A stretch of DNA of 61,579 nucleotides from Actinomycetota bacterium (GTDB lineage Bacteria; Actinomycetota; Rubrobacteria; Rubrobacterales; Rubrobacteraceae), in contig SIRX01000150.1 in assembly GCA_004563715.1 (NCBI GenBank), forward strand, positions 1 to 61,579. The letters run 5' to 3'. Positions within the stretch are counted from its first letter, which is position 1; each line of letters begins with the position of its first letter. Shown here in pieces: positions 6,745 to 15,477 of the stretch. The notes under the pieces are model-generated. The model was not told where the DNA came from and did not search any database. It was given only the letters and a program-made list of their open reading frames with translations. The position numbers were made by a program, and so were the translations under genes.

Positions 6745-8772
6745 TCAAGCGGTAGTCTCCTCTGTTTTCTCGTCGGCCTGGTCTTCGGAACTTTCTTCGG
6801 CCTGTTTCTCGGGCTCGTCGTCCGCGCTCTCGCCGGCCTTACCGCTGAGGTACTGGAAGATACCGATGGCCACCACCAGGCCCAGGCCCACGAGGGAGAC
6901 CGTCAGGTCCGGGTACACCAGCATCAGCCCGCCGGCGACGAGCACGAGCCGCTCCACCACGCTGGAGGGGCCGACAAAATACGCCATTATCCCCCCGCTG
7001 ATAGCCGCCATCCCGAGCAGGGCTGTGGCCAGCGCCGGGGCCAGGGTCCAGAACGTGGCGTCCTCCAGGACGAGCACGGGGTTGGTGACGAAGATGTACG
7101 GGATTATGAACGCCGCGATCGCCAGTTTCACGGCGATGACACCGGTGCGCATGGGGTTGGCCCCGGCGATGCCGGCGCCCGCGTAGGCCGCGAGGCAGAC
7201 CGGCGGGGTGATGTCCGCCACGATGCCGAAGTAGAACACGAACATGTGGGCCGCGATGACCGCCACGTCGAACTGCTGCACCAGGATCGGGGCCGCCACC
7301 GTCGCGGTGACCACGTAGTTGGCCGTGGTCGGCAGGCCCATACCGAGGATGATGCAGGCGACCATCGTCATCAGCAAGACGAGGAAGAAGTTCCCGAAGG
7401 CCAGGTCCACGATGCCGCCGCCCAGCTTGCCTCCCAGGCCCGTCGTGGTCACGATGCCGGCCACGATGCCGGCGCAGGCGCAGGCGGCGATCACCGGCAG
7501 GGCCGCCCGCGCGCCGTTCTCGAGCAGCTTACCCATCTCCTTCAGCGACATCCGCGTGCTGCTGCGGATAAAGCTGATGGCGAAGGCGGTGCCTATGGCG
7601 TAGAGGGCTGCGTTCTGCGGCGAGCGTCCCGAGAGCAGCAGGTAGATGATGACCACCAGCGGCAGGATCAGGTCTATCCGCTTGAGCAGGCTCGCGATCG
7701 CGGGCAGCTGGTCCGCCGGCAGCCCCAGGATGCCCTGCCGACGGGCCTCGAAGTGGGTCCCGATAAACACGCCGGAGAAGTACAGGAGGGCCGGGATCAG
7801 CCCGATAACGATGATGTCGTTGTACGGGACGCCGGTGTACTCCGCCATGATGAACGCCGCCGCGCCCATGAGGGGCGGCATGATCTGGCCGCCCGTCGAG
7901 GCCGAAGCCTCGGCCGCCCCGGCGAACGCGGGCTTGAAACCGGCGTTCTTCATCATCGGGATGGTGAACGAGCCGGAGGTGACGGTGTTGGCCACCGAGC
8001 TGCCGGAGATAGCCCCCTGCAACCCGCTGGCCGTTACCGCCGCCTTGGCCGTGCCGCCCGTAAAGCGTCCCGTAGCCCCGAAGGCCAGGTCGTTGAAGAA
8101 CTGCCCGATGTTCGTCTTTACCAGCACCACCCCGAAAAAGAGGAACAGGTAGATAAAGGTCGAAGAGATCTGGATCGGAGTGCCGAAGACGGCGGTGCTG
8201 GTGAAGAACATCTCCGTGGAGAGCCGCTCCCAGGTAAAGCCCGGGTGGGCGAAGACGGGCAGGTACGGCCCGAAGAGCCCGTAGGCGAGCGCGAGCGAGG
8301 CGATGACCACGATGGGCACCCCGATGCACCGGCGCGTGCCCTCCAGGACCAGCAGTATCCCCAGCGCGGCCACGGTGTAGTCCAGCGTCGAGAAGCCAAC
8401 GACTATGCCCTGGGTCGTCAGGCGCTCGTAGTTTATGACTATGTAGGAGTTGGTCCAGATGGCCGCCCCGGCCAGTATCACGTCGTACCACGGGACGCCG
8501 GGCCGGCTGGCCAGGGACTGTTTCGCCGGGTAGAGGAGGAAGATGAGGCCGAACGCCGCCCCGACGTGGATGGCCCCCTGAACGAGCGAGGTGTAGGTTC
8601 CCTGCAGCGCCGTATAGAGCTGGAAGACGGTCAGGGCGCTCCCGAGGACGAGCACCACCCACTTCCAGAACCCGAGGTTCGTGCGGTAGGAGCTCTCCTG
8701 GTCGGGGCGTTGGGCGTCCTGCTGGTCCTCGCTGTGGGCCTGCTGCTCTTCCCGGGCTGCTCGCTCGCTCAT
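6745..8772 (-). CDS. TRAP transporter fused permease (DctQM-type, TAXI system)
   Basis: 675 residues, a typical length for fused TRAP permeases that join the small four-helix and large 12-helix subunits. The N terminus is polar, and the membrane domain starts near residue 33. Characteristic stretches include GGQIMPPLMGAAAFIMAEYTG and GMGLPTTANYVVTATVAAP of the TRAP large subunit. The last ~30 residues are a Glu/Asp-rich cytoplasmic tail (EEKTEETTA-like). The TAXI binding-protein gene lies 68 bases upstream on the same strand, so together they form a complete ion-driven uptake system. The substrate cannot be read from the sequence; TAXI systems are thought to take small organic acids or amino acids. 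Confidence 0.93.
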   Translation of the reverse strand: MSERAAREEQQAHSEDQQDAQRPDQESSYRTNLGFWKWVVLVLGSALTVFQLYTALQGTYTSLVQGAIHVGAAFGLIFLLYPAKQSLASRPGVPWYDVILAGAAIWTNSYIVINYERLTTQGIVVGFSTLDYTVAALGILLVLEGTRRCIGVPIVVIASLALAYGLFGPYLPVFAHPGFTWERLSTEMFFTSTAVFGTPIQISSTFIYLFLFFGVVLVKTNIGQFFNDLAFGATGRFTGGTAKAAVTASGLQGAISGSSVANTVTSGSFTIPMMKNAGFKPAFAGAAEASASTGGQIMPPLMGAAAFIMAEYTGVPYNDIIVIGLIPALLYFSGVFIGTHFEARRQGILGLPADQLPAIASLLKRIDLILPLVVIIYLLLSGRSPQNAALYAIGTAFAISFIRSSTRMSLKEMGKLLENGARAALPVIAACACAGIVAGIVTTTGLGGKLGGGIVDLAFGNFFLVLLMTMVACIILGMGLPTTANYVVTATVAAPILVQQFDVAVIAAHMFVFYFGIVADITPPVCLAAYAGAGIAGANPMRTGVIAVKLAIAAFIIPYIFVTNPVLVLEDATFWTLAPALATALLGMAAISGGIMAYFVGPSSVVERLVLVAGGLMLVYPDLTVSLVGLGLVVAIGIFQYLSGKAGESADDEPEKQAEESSEDQADEKTEETTA

Positions 8773-8840
8773 GGGCTTCCTCTTTTTCTGTAACCGGGGA
8801 GCCGGGGCTAGAGATCAGGCCGGCTCCCCGGTGGCGGACG

Positions 8841-9845
8841 CTACTCCTCCAGAACGCCTTCCTCCTGGAAGTACCTCTCGGCACCGGGGTGCAGCGGCAG
8901 GTCCCCGAGGCCGGTCAGCGCCTCGTCCAGCGTGATGAACTGGGCCTGGGCCAGCGTGATCTGATCGGCGTTCTCGTACATGGCCTTGGTGATCTCGTAC
9001 CCGACGTCCTCGCTCACCTGGTTTGTGGAACCGAACAGGCAGGCGAAGGCGGAGACCGTGTTTATGGGTTCTTCCAGGAAGTCGTAAGAGTCCTGGGGGA
9101 TCTCGTAGGCTTCGTAGCCGCTCTCCTCCTCGATGGTCTGGACGGCTTCCTCGTCGATGGAGAGCAGGCGCACCTCGCCGGTGGACGCCTGGAGCTCCTG
9201 GACGCTGGAAGCCGGGACGCCGAGCACCTCGATGGAGGCGTCGATGTTACCGTCCTGGAGCAGGGCCCGGGCGTCGGAGAAGCCTTCCTCGGTGGCGTTG
9301 TAGTCCTCGATGTCGTAGGCGCTCAGGACCAGTTCCGCCGCCGCCCGCGTCGCGCCGCCCGGGGGCCCGACCGCGATCCGCTGGCCTTCCAGGTCTTCGA
9401 CGGACTCGATGCCCGTGCGCTCCAGCGTGATGATCTGGACGGCCTCCGGGTAGAGCTGGCCCATAAAACCGGCGTTATCGACCGCCGCGCCCTCGAACTC
9501 ACCCTCTCCCGCCACGGCCTCCTCGGCGGTGTTGTTCTGCGCGAGGCCGAGCTGCATGTCGCCGCGCGCTATCTGGGCCAGGTTGTCCACCGAGGCGCCC
9601 GACTCGACGGAGCTCACGCTGAAATCTTCGACGTCGACGTTGTCTTCGAGGATGTTAGCCAGCTCCTGGCCGAGCGGGAAGTACACGCCGCCGGTGCTCC
9701 CCGTCCCGAGTTGTAGGCTCGTCTGGAAGTCTTCTTCTTGCTCCCCGTTACCGTTTTCATCGCCGCCCTGGGGCGCGCCGCAGGCGGCCAGGACCAGCGC
9801 CAGCACCGCGGCCAACATTACCGCTACCAGCGTTCTCCTCATCAA
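8841..9845 (-). CDS. TAXI-family TRAP transporter solute-binding lipoprotein
   Basis: 334 residues with a lipoprotein signal peptide: MMRR, a hydrophobic core and the lipobox LAAC with Cys22. The mature part matches the TAXI binding-protein fold: LGTGSTGGVYFPLGQELANIL near the N terminus, then AVGPPGGATRAAAELVLSAY in the middle. It delivers substrate to the permease encoded just downstream. AAGGAGGAAC lies before the ATG. The 5' leader contains a perfect 11-bp inverted repeat (9916-9948) and a shorter palindrome (9872-9885), so expression is probably regulated. Confidence 0.93.
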   Translation of the reverse strand: MMRRTLVAVMLAAVLALVLAACGAPQGGDENGNGEQEEDFQTSLQLGTGSTGGVYFPLGQELANILEDNVDVEDFSVSSVESGASVDNLAQIARGDMQLGLAQNNTAEEAVAGEGEFEGAAVDNAGFMGQLYPEAVQIITLERTGIESVEDLEGQRIAVGPPGGATRAAAELVLSAYDIEDYNATEEGFSDARALLQDGNIDASIEVLGVPASSVQELQASTGEVRLLSIDEEAVQTIEEESGYEAYEIPQDSYDFLEEPINTVSAFACLFGSTNQVSEDVGYEITKAMYENADQITLAQAQFITLDEALTGLGDLPLHPGAERYFQEEGVLEE

Positions 9846-9871
9846 GTTCCTCCTTCTTCGTGTTTACGATA

Positions 9872-9885
9872 CGCGAAGGTTCGCG
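9872..9885. promoter_or_regulatory. Short palindrome upstream of the TAXI gene
   Basis: CGCGAA-GG-TTCGCG lies 27 bases upstream of the TAXI start codon. Size and position fit an operator half-site pair; no regulator gene is adjacent. Confidence 0.3.
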
Positions 9886-9915
9886 AAATCATTTTTGCGA
9901 CCCTTTCTAGTGCGC

Positions 9916-9948
9916 TTTGCCGGAACTCCAGTTCCCCGTTCCGGCAAA
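9916..9948. promoter_or_regulatory. 11-bp inverted repeat in the TRAP-TAXI leader
   Basis: TTTGCCGGAAC (9916-9926) and GTTCCGGCAAA (9938-9948) are perfectly complementary with an 11-base loop. Inside the loop a second GTTCC (9931-9935) can pair with the same GGAAC, giving two mutually exclusive hairpins, the layout of an attenuator or ligand-responsive leader. It could equally be an operator or a terminator serving divergent transcription. Confidence 0.4.
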
Positions 9949-10175
9949 ACCTTTCCCCTGTTGTCGGCATTCTAACTACGGTGTCTTCTCCCGGTCAACG
10001 CCTGCGCGACGGATGCCGGAGAGGCTACCGGGATGGCATCCGGCGTGCTTTGGCCGATAGGACAAAGATTTTTCTGCGAATCGGAACGCTCTTGTGGTTG
10101 TGGAGTAAGCCCGGGAGAGACCTTGTGCGGGCGGAGGTGTAGAATCTGGCGGACGGCAAGTTCACGGAGGAGTTT

Positions 10176-10823
10176 TTGGACAGTCTCTTCGATGCTGTGG
10201 AGGGCGGCGAGAGCCGGGAGGAGCGGCTGGCGGAGCTGGCGCGGCAGGTCTCGGTGTGTACCCGGTGCGACCTGGCCCTTACCCGGACGAACACGGTCTT
10301 CGGGACCGGCGACCCGCACTCGCCGCTGATGCTGGTGGGCGAGGGGCCGGGCGAGAACGAGGACGCCACGGGCCTGCCGTTCGTGGGGAGGGCGGGCAAG
10401 CTCCTGGATGACATACTCGCCGCCGTGGACCTCACGCGCCAGGACGTCTACATAACCAACGTCGTCAAGTGCCGGGCCTCGGTCGCGGAGGGCGGGCGGA
10501 TGAAGAACCGCCAACCGAAGACCGGCGAGATCAACGCCTGCAACCCCTACCTCCAGGGGCAGCTGGAGGCGATCAAACCCGAGATCATCCTGTGCCTCGG
10601 TGCCCCGGCGGCCCGGACCCTGATCGACAAGAACTTCAAGATCACCAAGGACCGGGGCAAGTGGTACGACCTGGAGGGCGGCGTCAAGGCGATGGCGACC
10701 TTTCACCCGGCCTACATCCTGCGCCAGAGCGGCGAGGACCTGCGCAACACCAAGCGCCTAGTCTGGAAGGACGTGCAGGGTATCTACGCCGAGTACCAGA
10801 GCGCGCTGGAGGAGCGGCGCTAA
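10176..10823 (+). CDS. Family 4 (iron-sulfur) uracil-DNA glycosylase
   Basis: 215 residues. It removes uracil from DNA as the first step of base-excision repair. Motif GEGPGENED (55-63) is the family 4 water-activating loop, and FHPAYILR near the C terminus is the DNA-intercalation/binding motif. Four cysteines that can hold a 4Fe-4S cluster are Cys28, Cys31 (CTRC), Cys99 (VKCR) and Cys122 (NACNP). The TTG start has GGAGG just upstream. It is a single-gene unit as far as can be seen, facing the same way as the siroheme decarboxylase gene 127 bases downstream. Confidence 0.93.
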   Translation: MDSLFDAVEGGESREERLAELARQVSVCTRCDLALTRTNTVFGTGDPHSPLMLVGEGPGENEDATGLPFVGRAGKLLDDILAAVDLTRQDVYITNVVKCRASVAEGGRMKNRQPKTGEINACNPYLQGQLEAIKPEIILCLGAPAARTLIDKNFKITKDRGKWYDLEGGVKAMATFHPAYILRQSGEDLRNTKRLVWKDVQGIYAEYQSALEERR

Positions 10824-10950
10824 GAGCCGTACAAAACCCGGGGGCTCCGGGGCAAAATCGTAAAGAACTTCATACCGTACAAGGGCTGCGCCTGTTATGA
10901 TGCAAACGTGGAGAAGTAAGTAGCAAACCGTTAAGAAGGGCTCGTGGACC

Positions 10951-12012
10951 GTGGTTAGCACAACGACAAGCAGCCGGCTGATGGACGCCATCGACAAGGA
11001 CATACTAAACTTCATCCAGCGCGAGTTTCCGCTGGAGCGAGAGCCCTTCGAGGCTATCGGACGTGAGGTCGGCATCGCGGGTGACGAGGTGATCCGGCGC
11101 ATAGAGGCCCTCAAGCGCGGGAGGGTGATACGCCAGATTAGCGCGATCTTCGACACCCGCGTGCTGGGCTACCAGTCCACCCTGGTCGCCGCCCGGATAC
11201 CGAAGGAGACCCTCGCCGAAGGCGCGAAGGCCGTCAACTCCCACCCCGGCGTCTCCCACAATTACGAGCGCAACAACGATTTCAACCTCTGGTACACGGT
11301 CGCCGTCCCGCCGGATTCGCGCCTGGGTCTGGAGGGCACCGTGGACGTGCTCCACAGCATAAGCGGCGCGGAGAAGACCCGCATCCTGCCCACGCTGAAG
11401 CTGTTCAAGATCGGGGTCACCCTCGACATGAAGGAGGGCGCGACGGCCAAGAAGGAGGCCCCGCAGTACGGCGAGCACGACCGGCAGAAGGCCGACCGCA
11501 ACGTCGGCGAGGAGGACAAAGCCGCCATCCGGGCGCTGCAGGAGGACATCCCCCTGACCCCGCGTCCCTTCGACCTGTGGGGCGGCCAGGTCGGGCTCTC
11601 TTACGAGGAGCTCCTGGACCGGGCGCACGACCTGCAGGAGCGCAAGATCATGCGCCGCTTCTCCGCCGTGCTCTACCACCGCAAGGCGGGCTTCCGGGCG
11701 AACGCGATGGGCGTGTGGAAGGTCCCCGACGAGCGTATAGAAGAGGTCGGCAACACCTTCGCCCACTACCAGGCGGTCTCGCACTGCTACCAGCGTCCCA
11801 CCTACGAGGACTGGCCCTACTCGATATTCAGCATGGTCCACGGCCGCACGGTCGAGGAGTGCGAGGCCGTCCTCGACGCGATGGGCGCCGAGACGGGCCT
11901 CACCGAGCGGGACTCCCTCTACTCCACCCGCGAGTACAAGAAGACGCGGGTACGCTACTTCACCCCGGAGATGGAGGCCTGGGAGCGTCTCTACGCCGGT
12001 GTCTTGCGGTAG
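10951..12012 (+). CDS. Fused AhbA-AhbB-type siroheme decarboxylase (tandem Lrp/AsnC fold)
   Basis: 353 residues, made of two consecutive Lrp/AsnC-like units (about 10-165 and 185-350), each with a winged-helix part and an alpha-beta sandwich. The signature stretches of the haem-pathway members are present rather than those of amino-acid regulators: PGVSHNYERNNDFNLWYTV in the first half and AVSHCYQRPTYEDWPYSIF in the second. AhbA/AhbB and NirD/L/G/H convert siroheme to 12,18-didecarboxysiroheme on the way to haem or haem d1. Usually they are two proteins, though NirDL fusions are known. No other siroheme or haem d1 gene is in the window, so the pathway context is missing. The GTG start is 10 bases after a GGG run. 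Confidence 0.82.
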   Translation: MVSTTTSSRLMDAIDKDILNFIQREFPLEREPFEAIGREVGIAGDEVIRRIEALKRGRVIRQISAIFDTRVLGYQSTLVAARIPKETLAEGAKAVNSHPGVSHNYERNNDFNLWYTVAVPPDSRLGLEGTVDVLHSISGAEKTRILPTLKLFKIGVTLDMKEGATAKKEAPQYGEHDRQKADRNVGEEDKAAIRALQEDIPLTPRPFDLWGGQVGLSYEELLDRAHDLQERKIMRRFSAVLYHRKAGFRANAMGVWKVPDERIEEVGNTFAHYQAVSHCYQRPTYEDWPYSIFSMVHGRTVEECEAVLDAMGAETGLTERDSLYSTREYKKTRVRYFTPEMEAWERLYAGVLR

Positions 12013-12038
12013 ACAAACCACACCAGGCCCGAACGATA

Positions 12039-12075
12039 AGCCCGCTCTCGCCGGCGAGAGCGGGCTCTTCTGTTT
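12039..12075 (+). terminator. Intrinsic terminator after the siroheme decarboxylase gene
   Basis: Perfect 14-bp arms (12039-12052 and 12053-12066) are followed by a T-rich tail (CTTCTGTTT). This is the strongest canonical terminator in the window. Confidence 0.85.
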
Positions 12076-12150
12076 CGTCCCGGTTGGAGGAGGGTAAGGC
12101 AAGAACAGACCCTTGTCACAGCACTCTTCCGCAAAGAGGTGTTACGAACT

Positions 12151-12549
12151 ATGTCATCGAAGACCGACAACGGATACGAACTGCTAAAACTGGAGGACAC
12201 GGACCTGACGCTGGAGAACCCGGCGCACGACATCCGGGGCCGCGAGGTCTACAGCAACACCGGCGAGAAGATCGGCGAGGTCGAGGACCTCTACGTGGAC
12301 GACCAGGAGACGAAGGTGCGGTTCCTCGACGTGAGCGCGGGCGGCTTTCTCGGCATCGGCGAGAAGCATTTCCTGGTTCCGGTGGGCGTCGTTAGCGATG
12401 TGGAAGAAGGCCGGATAACGGTGGACCACAGCCGGCAGAAGATCCTGGACTCGCCGCCGCTGGACACGAACGCGGTGCCCGGCCCGAAGCAACAGTACGA
12501 GGTCAACACCCACTACCGGGACCTCCCCTTCTCGCCCTTCGGCGCCTGA
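12151..12549 (+). CDS. PRC-barrel domain protein
   Basis: 132 residues from the ATG at 12151, which has GAGGT 10 bases upstream (a GTG four codons earlier is also open). A PRC-barrel domain covers about residues 28-95: DIRGREVYSNTGEKIGEVEDLYVDD, followed by VRFLDVSAGGFLG. PRC barrels occur in the photosynthetic reaction-centre H subunit and in many stress or surface-associated bacterial proteins. No catalytic motif is visible. It stands between a terminator and a universal stress protein gene, so a stress-related role is plausible but unproven. Confidence 0.85.
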   Translation: MSSKTDNGYELLKLEDTDLTLENPAHDIRGREVYSNTGEKIGEVEDLYVDDQETKVRFLDVSAGGFLGIGEKHFLVPVGVVSDVEEGRITVDHSRQKILDSPPLDTNAVPGPKQQYEVNTHYRDLPFSPFGA

Positions 12550-12642
12550 GAGAAGCTCCCGGTTCACCACGCTCCGGCGGGTGTTTGGGCGTGTTTTCTG
12601 CGGGGTAGAGGCCTTGTAGAAGCAGAGGCAAAGGAGCACGCC

Positions 12643-13587
12643 ATGAGCTTTTTCCCGGCAAAGACCCTTCTGGCGACCGACGGTTCGAACGAGGCTGCCC
12701 GGGCTACCCGGGTTGCGCAAGAAACCTCGGCGAAGACCGGCTCCGAGCTGCACCTGGTTCACGTCAACGCGGTGCCGGGGAGCGCCGGCGCGCACCCCCT
12801 GGAGGCGCCGCTGGACCCCCGTTACGGTCCCTCCATGGTGCCGGAGTCGGTGGACCCCGGCGAGCAACGCAAGGAGGAGCCGGCGACCGAGATGGACCCG
12901 CGGGAGTTCCTGGAGCACCAGGCGGAGTTGATCCGGCAGTCGGGTGGAGAGGTCGCGGGGACCTACCACCGGATAGGCCGCCCGGCGGAGGAGGTCATCG
13001 GCCTCTCGGAGGAGATAGACGCCGACCTCGTAGTTACGGGGAGCCGGGGCCTAAGCCCGCTGAAACGCCTTATCCTGGGGAGTACCTCGGAGGTCGTCGT
13101 CCGCTACGCGCCCTGCTCCGTGCTGGTGGTGCGCGAGGGACGCCCGGACAGTTTCCCACGCAAAATCCTGCTGTCCACCGACGGTTCGGAAGAGGCGAGG
13201 CTGGCCGCCCGGGCGGCCGCTGAGCTGGCCGGAAAAACCGGTGCGGAGCTGAACACCGTCCACGTCACCCACGCCCCGGTAATGGCCGGGGTCTACGCCG
13301 AACAGCTCGACCGCGAGGCCGCCGAAACCGCCCGCGAGCTACTCGACGAACAGGCCGCGTTGATCAGGGACGCCGGGGCGGACGTGGCCGAGACCCACAC
13401 CCTCGTCGGCAGTCCGGCCGAGAAGATACTGGGCCTGGCCGAGGGCATAGATGCCGACCTGATCGTGGTGGGCAGCCGCGGGCTCAGCGAGATAAAACGC
13501 CTGGTCCTCGGGAGCGTCTCCGAGTCGGTGGTGCGGCACGCCCACTGCCCGGTCCTGGTGGTCCGGCAGAAACGAGACTCCGGGTAG
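12643..13587 (+). CDS. Tandem universal stress protein (UspA family)
   Basis: 314 residues with two Usp domains (about 1-160 and 168-312). Each ends with the ATP-binding signature GSRGL...LGS: GSRGLSPLKRLILGSTSE and GSRGLSEIKRLVLGSVSE. Each begins with a KILL/TLLATDGS-type strand carrying the conserved Asp. The protein is therefore the ATP-binding class, probably soluble. AAGGAG precedes the ATG. It is followed by a convergent dehalogenase gene 15 bases away. Confidence 0.93.
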   Translation: MSFFPAKTLLATDGSNEAARATRVAQETSAKTGSELHLVHVNAVPGSAGAHPLEAPLDPRYGPSMVPESVDPGEQRKEEPATEMDPREFLEHQAELIRQSGGEVAGTYHRIGRPAEEVIGLSEEIDADLVVTGSRGLSPLKRLILGSTSEVVVRYAPCSVLVVREGRPDSFPRKILLSTDGSEEARLAARAAAELAGKTGAELNTVHVTHAPVMAGVYAEQLDREAAETARELLDEQAALIRDAGADVAETHTLVGSPAEKILGLAEGIDADLIVVGSRGLSEIKRLVLGSVSESVVRHAHCPVLVVRQKRDSG

Positions 13588-13602
13588 AGTTCCCAGGCGC
13601 GG

Positions 13603-14331
13603 CTAAGCGCCGAGCTTCTCGGCGAGGTCCAGGAAGTCTTCAGCGGTCACGTCGAACGCCGGGTCCGGCGGCTCGGGCTGCACTCCGGGTCCGAACTCCA
13701 GGGAGCGGGGGACGTAGGCGGTGCGCAGGCCCGTCTCCGCGGCGGCCCGCAGGTCGTCCGGGTGGGCGGCGACCATCATCACCTTCTCCGGCGGAAGGTC
13801 GAAGAGGAACGCGGCCAGCAGGTAGGTCTCGGGGTCCGGCTTATAGCACCGGACCAGCTCGGCCGAGAGGATCAAGTCCCACGCCAGCCCCGCCCTTTTC
13901 GCCATGTTCGTCAGCAGCGCCACGTTCCCGTTGGAGAGCGGGGCGACTACGTGGCGGCGCTTCAGCCGCGCGAGACCGGGGACGGCGTCCGGCCACGGGT
14001 CGAGCCGGTGCCACACCCGGTTCAGGTGGTCCTTCTCCTCCCCGGAGAGGCCCGTCACGCCGAACTCCTCCAGCACCTCCTCCAGCGAGGTGCGGTGGAG
14101 GGCGTCGAGGTTTGTCCAGGGGACTTCCCCGCGCCGCACCCGGTCCATCGAGGGCTGGTACTTCCCCCTCCAGGCGTCGGCGAAGGCGGCCCAGTCCACG
14201 TCAAGGTTATTTCGGCGTCCCAGTTCCTCGCCCTCCCGGATGATGCTCCCGCGCCAGTCCACGACCGTGCCGAAGACGTCGAAGAGCAGTATCTCGGGTA
14301 GCGTCTCGTTGGGACTATCTGGTATCTGCAT
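13603..14331 (-). CDS. Haloacid dehalogenase, type II (HAD superfamily)
   Basis: 242 residues. HAD motif I is FDVFGTVVDW with the nucleophilic Asp18, motif II is PLSNGN, motif III is CYKPDPETY with Lys, and motif IV is AAHPDDLRAA. The spacing and the VFGTVVDWR stretch match (S)-2-haloacid dehalogenases, which hydrolyse 2-haloalkanoic acids to hydroxy acids. Many annotated members act on other substrates, so the reaction is family-based. The gene stands alone, convergent with the stress protein gene. Confidence 0.85.
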   Translation of the reverse strand: MQIPDSPNETLPEILLFDVFGTVVDWRGSIIREGEELGRRNNLDVDWAAFADAWRGKYQPSMDRVRRGEVPWTNLDALHRTSLEEVLEEFGVTGLSGEEKDHLNRVWHRLDPWPDAVPGLARLKRRHVVAPLSNGNVALLTNMAKRAGLAWDLILSAELVRCYKPDPETYLLAAFLFDLPPEKVMMVAAHPDDLRAAAETGLRTAYVPRSLEFGPGVQPEPPDPAFDVTAEDFLDLAEKLGA

Positions 14332-14408
14332 GACCTCCCCGAGCTAGCTCCGACCCGACTCTCACGGGGGCATTCTACCGATTGGCTCGGCAGGGCCGGT
14401 GGGCAGGA

Positions 14409-14414
14409 TAATAT
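14409..14414 (+). promoter_or_regulatory. -10 element close to the HNH nuclease start
   Basis: TAATAT ends 10 bases before the ATG at 14425, which would give a very short or absent leader. No good -35 lies 16-18 bases upstream. Confidence 0.35.
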
Positions 14415-14424
14415 ATTGGGCACG

Positions 14425-15408
14425 ATGGAGGGCGGAGCAACAGCGAAGTACGCGGGACGATTCAGTCGGCTACGCACGGATACAAGCCGCGCCCGGTGGC
14501 CGGATCCCACACGCAACCGGGCCCCGCACAAGCCTCTGCTGCTTCTATGCGTGCTGGACCTCTTCGAGAGAGGTAGCATCCAGTCTAACCTGATCGAACT
14601 GACGCCCGACCTGGGCGACCTGTTCAACCGTTACTGGGCACTCGTTATGCCGTTCGACCGTCGGGGCAACCTGGCGCTTCCATTCTTCCACCTCCGCAGC
14701 GACGGTTTCTGGCATCTGATCCCAAGACCTGGCAAAGAAGAGTTCCTGACGCATGCGTCCCAGATACGATCTCTGGCCCAGCTTCGGGAGTCCGTGGACG
14801 GGGCTCGTCTGGACGAGGACCTGTACGCATTGCTCCAGGCTTCGGAGTCTCGCGCGGTTTTGCGGGCCGTCCTGATCGAGACCTACTTCGCCCCCGAACT
14901 GAGGCCCGCGCTGGCGGAGCAGGGCGCGGTGAACCGGGAGGCGTTCCGCTACAGTGAGGAGCTGTTGCAAAAAGACTACGCGGAGGTCGCGGAAGCGCTC
15001 TCGGAGGAGAGGTGCCGGCCCGCGGCGCGAGATCAGGGCTTTCGCCGGGCCGTGGTCACGGCCTACAGCCACCGTTGCGCCCTGTGTGGCGTCCGGGTGC
15101 TGACGCTGGACGGGCACACCGCCGTCGAGGCTTCGCACATAAAGCCGTGGAGCGTCAGCCGCGACGACCGACCCGCCAACGGCATTTCTCTGTGCCGGCT
15201 CTGCCACTGGAGCTTCGACGAAGGGCTGCTCCGGGTCTCTACCCGCTACGAGATTGCGGCGTCTCCCCAACTGGCGGTGGACGGCAACCTGCCCGGCTAC
15301 CTGACCAGCCTCGAAGGGCGTGGCATCGTTCGCCCCGTGGAGAGGGCTTACTGGCCCGATCCCGAATCGCTGCGCTGGCACCACGAGAACGTGTTCCGGA
15401 CGCGGTGA
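14425..15408 (+). CDS. HNH endonuclease with N-terminal sulfur-binding-type domain (candidate type IV, phosphorothioate-DNA restriction)
   Basis: About 327 residues from the ATG at 14425 (a TTG three codons earlier is also open). The N-terminal ~150 residues match the pattern of sulfur-binding domains in ScoMcrA-like enzymes: an Arg-rich start, APHKPLLLLCVLDL, then FNRYW and LPFFHLRSDGFWHL. The C-terminal nuclease is a Cys4 HNH: CALC (CxxC), HIKPW with the catalytic His, NGISLCRLCHWSFD with Asn, CxxC and His. Such enzymes cut DNA carrying phosphorothioate or methylated bases. There is no cognate modification gene next to it, as expected for a modification-dependent (type IV) system. The family reading is from motif memory. 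Confidence 0.78.
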   Translation: MEGGATAKYAGRFSRLRTDTSRARWPDPTRNRAPHKPLLLLCVLDLFERGSIQSNLIELTPDLGDLFNRYWALVMPFDRRGNLALPFFHLRSDGFWHLIPRPGKEEFLTHASQIRSLAQLRESVDGARLDEDLYALLQASESRAVLRAVLIETYFAPELRPALAEQGAVNREAFRYSEELLQKDYAEVAEALSEERCRPAARDQGFRRAVVTAYSHRCALCGVRVLTLDGHTAVEASHIKPWSVSRDDRPANGISLCRLCHWSFDEGLLRVSTRYEIAASPQLAVDGNLPGYLTSLEGRGIVRPVERAYWPDPESLRWHHENVFRTR

Positions 15409-15477
15409 CCGGAGAGCCGGGACCCGGACGATCCTGTACCCTGACGGTGCGACGGAGCCGACGGGAGGTGCAGCAAC

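Larger units (their letters stand above)
9846..10175. other. 330-base divergent intergenic region
   Basis: This lies between the minus-strand TAXI gene and the plus-strand uracil-DNA glycosylase gene. It holds the two inverted repeats listed separately and a 7-bp inverted repeat (GGATGCC 10011-10017, GGCATCC 10035-10041). I see no coding frame with a ribosome-binding site and no convincing paired -35/-10. Confidence 0.5.

Noticed and set aside
11005-12102. 365-residue minus-strand frame across the siroheme decarboxylase gene
   Set aside because: No ribosome-binding site or domain; composition typical of antisense frames here.
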